From Methanomassiliicoccales archaeon (GTDB lineage: Archaea; Thermoplasmatota; Thermoplasmata; Methanomassiliicoccales; Methanomethylophilaceae): DNA of 10,382 nucleotides. Shown in pieces: positions 6,489-10,382 of this stretch. The notes under the pieces were generated by a model that had not been told where the DNA came from, did no database searches, and saw only the letters and a list, made by a program, of their open reading frames with translations. Numbering within the stretch: the stretch's first letter is position 1; each line of letters opens with the position of its first letter. The position numbers were made by a program, and so were the translations under genes. Location: positions 1 to 10,382 of the forward strand of contig CAAFZG010000001.1 of the NCBI GenBank assembly GCA_900767505.1, read 5' to 3'.

Positions 6489-6510
6489 TCGTCCCCGAAT
6501 CGCACCGACG

Positions 6511-7422
6511 ATGTTCGGTTACACGACCCCGTCGTACGTCAAGATGTCCCCTTCGGACATAAACCAATACAAGAGGTACTACTGCGAAGGATGCCATCAG
6601 CTCAGGGACGGGTTCGGGCTCACCGGGACGCTGACCGTCAACTACGACATGACGTTCAACACCATCTTACTATGCGGACTCAGGGGCGGACCTTTCGAAC
6701 TGGGCCCCAACACCAGGCATCTGTGCGTCTTCGATCACCGCAAAGCAGTGTCGGAGCTCATGGAGCAGATGGCCGCATACACGCTCATCCTGACCAAATG
6801 GGAGCTTCACGACGACGATACCGACAAGCCCTCCCTGAAGACCAATCTGATCTCCCTGACCCTGAACAGGGCCATCGAGAAGGCCACCCGCATGTATCCC
6901 GAATACGACGACATCGTCGGGAAGGGGTTCGAGGAGCTGAGAAGATTGGAATTGGACGGCTGCAGGGACCCGCTTCTGATGGGGCGCACGTTCGGCAGGA
7001 GCCTCTCCGCACCGCTGGAGGATTTCGCCGGGGATTCGTGCTCCGAGGAACTGAAGAATGTGTTCACGGAGCTCACCGCGTGCGTGTACGTCATGGATGC
7101 CGTCGACGATATGGACGACGACTACATGGACGGGACATACAACCCTATCCTTCCGAAGAGCGGCTTCATGAACAAGAAGGATCACATCAACAGAAACCTC
7201 TTCGAAGTGACCGCGCTCCTCAACGACACCATAGGTGCGCTTCAGAAGAGCTACTCCGCCGTGAGGGACTCGATGAAGGGTAATCAGTCGATCTGCGACA
7301 ACATCGTCTACTTCGGGATCCCCGCATCGGCAAAGAGCGTGATCTCATGCACCACCGAGGCCAAGGGAAGCGTCAAGAACGTCCTTGCCAAGAGGAATGA
7401 CAGGATGTCAAACCGATCCTGA
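6511..7422 (+). CDS. DUF5685 family protein of unknown function
   Basis: Protein of 303 residues with the sequence pattern of DUF5685: N-terminal MFGY, then C25-x2-C28 in RYYCEGCHQL, LTVNYDMTF, a further Cys in LCVFDHRK (C72), an Asp-rich stretch KWELHDDDTD (about 96-105), and a second one MDAVDDMDDD followed by GTYNP (195-212). The three Cys may bind metal. The two Asp clusters in a probably all-helical protein recall the DDxxD pairs of isoprenyl diphosphate and squalene/phytoene synthases, but no function is established for this family. The start ATG 6511 fits the family's conserved N-terminus and lies 27 nt after a TATA box; a longer reading frame from TTG 6415 lacks support. Transcribed divergently from the peptide/radical SAM operon. 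Its 3' end overlaps the convergent Cys-rich gene by 15 bp. Confidence 0.85.
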   Translation: MFGYTTPSYVKMSPSDINQYKRYYCEGCHQLRDGFGLTGTLTVNYDMTFNTILLCGLRGGPFELGPNTRHLCVFDHRKAVSELMEQMAAYTLILTKWELHDDDTDKPSLKTNLISLTLNRAIEKATRMYPEYDDIVGKGFEELRRLELDGCRDPLLMGRTFGRSLSAPLEDFAGDSCSEELKNVFTELTACVYVMDAVDDMDDDYMDGTYNPILPKSGFMNKKDHINRNLFEVTALLNDTIGALQKSYSAVRDSMKGNQSICDNIVYFGIPASAKSVISCTTEAKGSVKNVLAKRNDRMSNRS

Positions 7423-7641
7423 GGGATCGTAATCCGAGCACACGTCCAGCTCGAACATATCCTGACCGGTACGTCCGCAGACCCCTCCGGAATAAGAGGA
7501 GCAGTTCTCGCAGCACCCGGGTCTGTAGCGTCCGCATGTACCGTCCCTGTCCGTGGGCCTGGACTCCGGCAGACACACCCAGAGTCCGTCGGCATGCTTG
7601 CAGAATCTGCATGTGCGGCATTTACGGTAACTCTCATCCAT
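7408..7641 (-). CDS. Small protein with duplicated four-Cys module (probable metal or Fe-S binding)
   Basis: A 77-residue protein with ten Cys. Eight fall in two tandem copies of one pattern: C11-x2-C14-x8-C23-x12-C36-x2-Y-x-P, then C44-x2-C47-x7-C55-x12-C68-x2-Y-x-P. C8 and C43 are extra. Four regularly spaced Cys per module suggest one Zn or one Fe-S cluster each. The layout is reminiscent of the small cluster-bearing subunits of some glycyl radical enzymes, although no such enzyme is in the window. I cannot name a family. The ATG at 7641 lies 25 nt from a TATA-like box, so the mRNA is probably leaderless. Convergent with the DUF5685 gene, overlapping it by 15 bp. The coding frame is chosen because the Cys pattern appears only here; competing frames on both strands lack it. 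Confidence 0.75.
   Translation of the reverse strand: MDESYRKCRTCRFCKHADGLWVCLPESRPTDRDGTCGRYRPGCCENCSSYSGGVCGRTGQDMFELDVCSDYDPSGSV
7414..7429. terminator. Small hairpin at the DUF5685 / Cys-rich convergent overlap
   Basis: CGATCC-TGAG-GGATCG forms a 6-bp stem with a 4-nt loop exactly where the two genes overlap. It could mark mRNA ends on both strands, but it lies inside coding sequence and has no T-tract. Confidence 0.2.
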
Positions 7642-7661
7642 GATGACCGAATCGATGCCGT

Positions 7662-7670
7662 CCTTAAAGC
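7662..7670 (-). promoter_or_regulatory. TATA box of the 77-residue Cys-rich gene
   Basis: On the minus strand GCTTTAAGG is centred 25 nt upstream of the ATG at 7641, so transcription would start at or beside the start codon. Confidence 0.45.
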
Positions 7671-7736
7671 CATTCGCGCCGGTCAGGACGTCTTTGCCCC
7701 TACCTGACTTCGATGAATCACCTCGTTCTTATGTGA

Positions 7737-7761
7737 CTGCTCAGTAGAGAGACCTGAACAG
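7737..7761. promoter_or_regulatory. Imperfect inverted repeat upstream of the prephenate dehydratase-like gene
   Basis: CTGCTCAG (7737-7744) and CTGAACAG (7754-7761) pair at seven of eight positions across a 9-nt spacer, ending about 10 nt before the TATA box. The placement fits an activator or repressor site. A second perfect 6-bp inverted repeat (GTCAGG 7682-7687, CCTGAC 7703-7708) lies further upstream. Confidence 0.3.
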
Positions 7762-7770
7762 CTACGGAAA

Positions 7771-7780
7771 TTATTTTTTA
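7771..7780 (+). promoter_or_regulatory. TATA box of the prephenate dehydratase-like/coiled-coil operon
   Basis: TTATTTTTTA is the strongest A/T run in this gap and is centred about 28 nt upstream of the ATG at 7803, predicting a leaderless transcript. Confidence 0.5.
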
Positions 7781-7802
7781 GAATCCCGATTTAGCGCATG
7801 GC

Positions 7803-8375
7803 ATGAGTGTCACTTTGGCATACATGGGGATCCCGGGATCGAATTCTGAACAGGCTGCGATGGATTTCGTCGCCAAGAACGGATTCGCCGAACCTACATT
7901 CCTTCCAAGGATGGATTCCGAAGGTGTTGTACATGCCATGGACACCGAACACGTCGACTACGGCGTCGTTGCAGTCGCGAACATCAATGCGGGTCCTGTC
8001 ATCGAGACGCGGGAGGCCCTTTCCGGAAGGGATGATATCGAGACCGTGGACAGCATATGGGTGCCCATACACCACTGCGTGTTCGTCCTCCCCGGAACGG
8101 ATTCGATCGGACATGTCGCATCCCACATCCAGGCGCTTCTCCAGACATCGGAGAACCTGACGAGGCTGTTCCCGGATGCCGACCGCATCGAGGTAGAGGA
8201 CACCGCGGTCGCCGCCAGATACCTGTCCGAAGGCAAACTGCCCGAAGATACCGCGGTTGTATGCAGGGCGAACGCAGGCCGGATGTTCGGCCTCGAGATG
8301 ATCCATGAGAACATCGAGGACCGCACAGACAATATGACCGAATTCCATCTGCTGAGAAAGAGGGACGCCGCATGA
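7803..8375 (+). CDS. Prephenate dehydratase-like protein, catalytic domain only, altered TRF motif
   Basis: Protein of 190 residues matching the prephenate dehydratase (PheA) periplasmic-binding-like fold: YMGIPGSNSEQAA at the N-terminus, GPVIETREAL, PIHHCVF (88-94), SHIQALLQ, DTAVAARYLSE, and GLEMIHENIED near the end. The dehydratase converts prephenate to phenylpyruvate for phenylalanine synthesis. Two oddities: the ACT regulatory domain usual in archaeal and bacterial PheA is missing, and the catalytic T-R-F motif reads TEF (T179-E180-F181), so the arginine is replaced by an acid. It may be a weak or non-catalytic relative, or a ligand-binding protein. The stop overlaps the ATG of the coiled-coil gene (ATGA), so the two are coupled. 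The start at 7803 is chosen because the ATG at 7798 stops after two codons. Confidence 0.8.
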   Translation: MSVTLAYMGIPGSNSEQAAMDFVAKNGFAEPTFLPRMDSEGVVHAMDTEHVDYGVVAVANINAGPVIETREALSGRDDIETVDSIWVPIHHCVFVLPGTDSIGHVASHIQALLQTSENLTRLFPDADRIEVEDTAVAARYLSEGKLPEDTAVVCRANAGRMFGLEMIHENIEDRTDNMTEFHLLRKRDAA

Positions 8376-8908
8376 TATCAGAACAGATAGAGGAAGACGC
8401 GAGGAGGCTCGACGAGATCCTGGCGAACCTCAACAAGGAAGCTGCCAAGCACAAATCCGAGAGGGACGAGTACAACAAACGCGCCCAGACCCTTGTGGAG
8501 AAGCGCGACAGGCTCCAGGCACAGGCAAGGAAGCTGTCATCCCAGGCATCGGTCTTCAAGCAGCAGAGGGACGAATGCAACCTGTGCGCCAAAGAGGCCA
8601 AGCAGAAGAGGGATGAGTGGAACGACCGTGCCGCCAGGATGAGAGCATCAGGAGGTCTCGGCGACATCGGCGAGGCCCGCAGCCAGGCCAACAACTGGCA
8701 TCAGAAGGTCGTCAAGAACTCGCAGGACGGCCAGATCGCCCATGACAAGATGCATTCGCTCATGGAAGAGGCAGATAAGCTCAGGGCCCAGGCACAGGAA
8801 TGCCATGATCAGATATCCGTCCTCAGGAAAGCGGCCGATTCCGAGCACGAGAAGTACATCTCGGCCGTGAGAAGGATCGAGAAGGTCAGGGACAACCTCC
8901 CGGACTGA
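8372..8908 (+). CDS. Archaeal coiled-coil protein (COG1340-like)
   Basis: Protein of 178 residues, nearly all predicted coiled coil: long charged heptad-like stretches rich in Glu, Lys, Arg, Gln and Ala (residues about 1-95 and 105-175), broken by a Gly-rich turn (ASGGLGDIGE, about 91-100), so two antiparallel helices are likely. The second half (EADKLRAQAQECHDQI and similar) resembles the archaeal COG1340 coiled-coil family, whose role is unknown. No signal peptide or membrane segment. Its ATG overlaps the TGA of the preceding gene, implying a shared mRNA and perhaps a complex with the prephenate dehydratase-like protein. GAGGG about 8 nt upstream may act as ribosome site. Its stop codon directly abuts the stop of the convergent acetyltransferase gene. 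Confidence 0.82.
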   Translation: MISEQIEEDARRLDEILANLNKEAAKHKSERDEYNKRAQTLVEKRDRLQAQARKLSSQASVFKQQRDECNLCAKEAKQKRDEWNDRAARMRASGGLGDIGEARSQANNWHQKVVKNSQDGQIAHDKMHSLMEEADKLRAQAQECHDQISVLRKAADSEHEKYISAVRRIEKVRDNLPD

Positions 8909-9466
8909 TCAATCGGCGAACAGCATCACATCGCTGCGCAGCAGCCTCATGAACCTGTATGTGCGCATGAGGCCCGTCTTCGGATCGGGAAGCTCCCGTT
9001 CCCCCACGGAGCGATAGTTGCATTTCTCCAGCACCCTGCCGGATGCCTCGTTCTCGGTGTCGTAGCGGGCCTGTATGAAGATGTAGTCCGTACGGTCGAA
9101 TATGTAGCGGGAGACCGCCGTCAGAGCCTCGGTCATTATGCCCCTGTCCCAATACTCTTGGGAAAGACAGTATCCGATCTCGCACCATCCCTTGTCCGGA
9201 TAGTCCCTGACCGCTGTTATACTCCCTATGGGCTTCCCGGTCTGCGACCACACGATGCACCAATCCATGGATCCGCATCCGTATTCCGCCACCCACGATG
9301 ACAGGATGCCTTCTGTCTCGGATACATCCCGATGTGGAGACCATGTCGTGAATGCTGCCACCTCGGGGTCGGACATCCAATTCCTGAAGCATGCCTCCGC
9401 ATCGGACGCCTCGAAGCGCCTGAGCTCCAGACGCGGAGTCAACATGCGGAGCGTCCGGACGGTCAT
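8909..9466 (-). CDS. GNAT-family N-acetyltransferase (RimJ/RimL type)
   Basis: Acetyl-CoA-dependent N-acetyltransferase of 185 residues. The N-terminal TPRLELRRFEASDAE block and the EIGYCLSQEYWDRGIMTEA region (about 96-114) carry the acetyl-CoA pyrophosphate-binding motif of the RimJ/RimL-like branch. NEASGRVLEKCNYRSVGE (about 139-156) is the typical C-terminal motif of this branch. Members acetylate ribosomal protein N-termini, small amines or antibiotics; the substrate is not readable. The open frame extends upstream to 9748, but that part is Arg-rich antisense of the hydrolase gene. The ATG at 9466 overlaps the hydrolase stop (ATGA), so it is coupled to it. An ATG seven codons further in is an alternative. 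Confidence 0.9.
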   Translation of the reverse strand: MTVRTLRMLTPRLELRRFEASDAEACFRNWMSDPEVAAFTTWSPHRDVSETEGILSSWVAEYGCGSMDWCIVWSQTGKPIGSITAVRDYPDKGWCEIGYCLSQEYWDRGIMTEALTAVSRYIFDRTDYIFIQARYDTENEASGRVLEKCNYRSVGERELPDPKTGLMRTYRFMRLLRSDVMLFAD

Positions 9467-9972
9467 ATGACCTCTATATGAAGAGACGACATGACATCCA
9501 GGGCCTTCTCTCCCAAAGCCCTGTCGTAGCTTGCGACACAGTCGCGTCTCACCACGATCCTGGCACCGGGGTTCGCGGTACGGGCGATGACCGCATTGGC
9601 GATGACGCAGATGTTCGTGGCCACGCCGCAAAGTTCGATCTCGTCGTAATCGGGCAGGATGTCCATCAATTCCCTGCATCCGAACGTGTCCTTCCTGAGG
9701 ATCCGGCAGCCTTCCGCAAGCCCGCGTACCCTGCCGTGGAGCTCCCATCCTTCCGTTCCGTGGATGCAGTGCTCCACTGGGAGCTTGATACCTTCCGGTG
9801 TGCGCAGATAGTCGGGACCATGTGTGTCCATTGTGAATATCACATCGTCGGACGCATCGCGGTACTGCCCGATCCTGTCGCAGACGGCATCCTCTATGGA
9901 CACCGCATCCGCGCTTCCCAATGAACCGTCCACGAAATCGTTCTGATAGTCGATGACCAGAAGCACCCTCAT
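9463..9972 (-). CDS. Nicotinamidase/isochorismatase-family cysteine hydrolase
   Basis: Cysteine hydrolase of 169 residues. The catalytic triad is visible: D8 in VIDYQNDF, K94 in RILRKDTFG, and nucleophile C122 in GVATNICVIANA, preceded by the cis-peptide pair V117-A118. D49, H51 and H68 (MDTHGPDY, VEHCIHGTEG) match the metal site of nicotinamidases, so hydrolysis of nicotinamide to nicotinate for NAD salvage is the best guess. Other amidases of this family, such as those for ureidoacrylate or maleamate, are possible. The ATG at 9972 has no ribosome site, but a TATA box 26 nt upstream inside the end of the preceding gene suggests its own leaderless transcript. It is followed by an overlapping acetyltransferase gene. 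Confidence 0.9.
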   Translation of the reverse strand: MRVLLVIDYQNDFVDGSLGSADAVSIEDAVCDRIGQYRDASDDVIFTMDTHGPDYLRTPEGIKLPVEHCIHGTEGWELHGRVRGLAEGCRILRKDTFGCRELMDILPDYDEIELCGVATNICVIANAVIARTANPGARIVVRRDCVASYDRALGEKALDVMSSLHIEVI

Positions 9973-9988
9973 GACACGGGGGAACCTT

Positions 9989-10382
9989 TCACACCTTAAT
10001 ACTGGTGGTGGCGCTGAGGTTCTTCCTGATGACGGAATACACCTTGCTGTAGGGGATGCTGTTCAGGATCGATATGTCGACGCAGGACATTCCGCTGCGG
10101 TACCCCCTCATGATGATATCATCATAGCGGGAATCCTCGTCGGCATGCCTTTTGGACTTCTCCTCGAATTCATCGATGTCCTGAGACCATGAGCGGGATG
10201 TGCACATCGGACATCTGCACGGGACCTTGCGTCCTTTCGAGTGCCAAACATAGCCGCATCTCTTGCACTCGTGTTCCTGCGGAGGGACGTTCCACTGATG
10301 GGTCCCGCATGAGGGACACCTCTTGGGCGTTCCGTTATGGGAATTCCATGAATGTCCGCAACGCAAACAGGTGATCTTCAGA
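9989..10382 (-). CDS. Double zinc-ribbon protein with helix-turn-helix-like C-terminus (partial, start outside the window)
   Basis: The frame is open to the right edge, and codons before the first usable TTG (10366) complete a CLRC motif, so the true start is beyond 10382. About 130 residues are visible. Two tandem zinc ribbons follow the same plan: CLRCGHSW with CPSCGTHQW, then CKRCGYVW with CPMCTSRSW, each C-x2-C-G-x2-W with a second C-x2-C-x4-W knuckle. After a charged linker (EFEEKSKRH), the C-terminal 45 residues (DIIMRGYRSGMSCVDISI, then SKVYSVIRKNL) look like a resolvase-type helix-turn-helix. The whole is a plausible DNA-binding regulator or nucleic-acid-associated protein; I know no named family. 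The stop codon lies 16 bp before the hydrolase start and overlaps that gene's promoter region. Confidence 0.72.
   Translation of the reverse strand, partial: LKITCLRCGHSWNSHNGTPKRCPSCGTHQWNVPPQEHECKRCGYVWHSKGRKVPCRCPMCTSRSWSQDIDEFEEKSKRHADEDSRYDDIIMRGYRSGMSCVDISILNSIPYSKVYSVIRKNLSATTSIKV
9994..10003 (-). promoter_or_regulatory. TATA box of the hydrolase-acetyltransferase operon, inside the upstream gene
   Basis: On the minus strand AGTATTAAGG is centred 26 nt upstream of the hydrolase ATG. It falls within the last codons of the zinc-ribbon gene, so the hydrolase could be transcribed alone as well as by read-through. Confidence 0.45.

Noticed and set aside
6415..6510. Upstream TTG start of the DUF5685 frame, adding 32 residues
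   Set aside because: The DUF5685 family begins at MFGY, and the TATA box at 6480-6488 would lie inside such an extension.
7717..7724. Strong ribosome-site-like GAGGTGAT on the minus strand
   Set aside because: No ATG, GTG or TTG follows within a usable distance.
9467..9748. N-terminal extension of the acetyltransferase frame
   Set aside because: Arg-rich, opposed by the hydrolase coding frame on the same strand; the family homology begins just after the ATG at 9466.

Overview
This window looks like chromosomal DNA from a methanogenic archaeon, most plausibly the order Methanomassiliicoccales (class Thermoplasmata). That placement is inferred, because no rRNA or methanogenesis gene is present. 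The signs are archaeal TATA boxes about 26 nt upstream of start codons (leaderless mRNAs), GGAGG/GGTGA ribosome sites inside operons, frequent AGG arginine codons, an archaeal coiled-coil protein of COG1340 type, a corrinoid adenosyltransferase, and TGA as the stop codon of all 14 genes. Avoidance of TAG fits a pyrrolysine user, although high G+C alone also favours TGA. No tRNA, rRNA, CRISPR array or insertion sequence was seen, and no gap between genes exceeds 300 bases.

Left part (1-4843, all + strand): an XRE-type regulator with a cupin domain is translationally coupled to an AMP-forming acyl-CoA synthetase. Next comes a separately promoted cob(I)alamin/cob(I)yrinate adenosyltransferase. 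Then comes a bacterial-style two-gene sulfur amino acid operon: an O-acetylserine sulfhydrylase/cystathionine beta-synthase-type PLP enzyme (cysK) and a homoserine O-acyltransferase (metA) whose residue 111 is Glu, which predicts acetyl-CoA use.

Centre (4837-7641): the most interesting part. On the minus strand, a 98-residue peptide gene has 50 Cys-free residues followed by a tail with 12 Cys. It lies 12 bp upstream of a radical SAM/SPASM enzyme of the peptide-maturase/anaerobic sulfatase-maturase type. This looks like an archaeal RiPP pair: substrate peptide plus modifying enzyme. A DUF5685 protein with two Asp-rich motifs is divergent from it, and the 234-bp region between them carries repeats, including a partial copy of the peptide's own start region. 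A 77-residue protein with a duplicated four-Cys module is convergent with the DUF5685 gene.

Right part (7803-10382): a prephenate-dehydratase-like protein lacking an ACT domain and carrying TEF in place of the catalytic TRF motif is coupled to a COG1340-like coiled-coil protein. They converge with a minus-strand group: a nicotinamidase-like cysteine hydrolase coupled to a GNAT acetyltransferase, preceded by a double zinc-ribbon/helix-turn-helix protein that runs off the right edge.

Genes are very tightly packed. All three convergent pairs overlap or abut (7 bp, 15 bp, 0 bp), and most transcription units appear to start at or next to their AUG.
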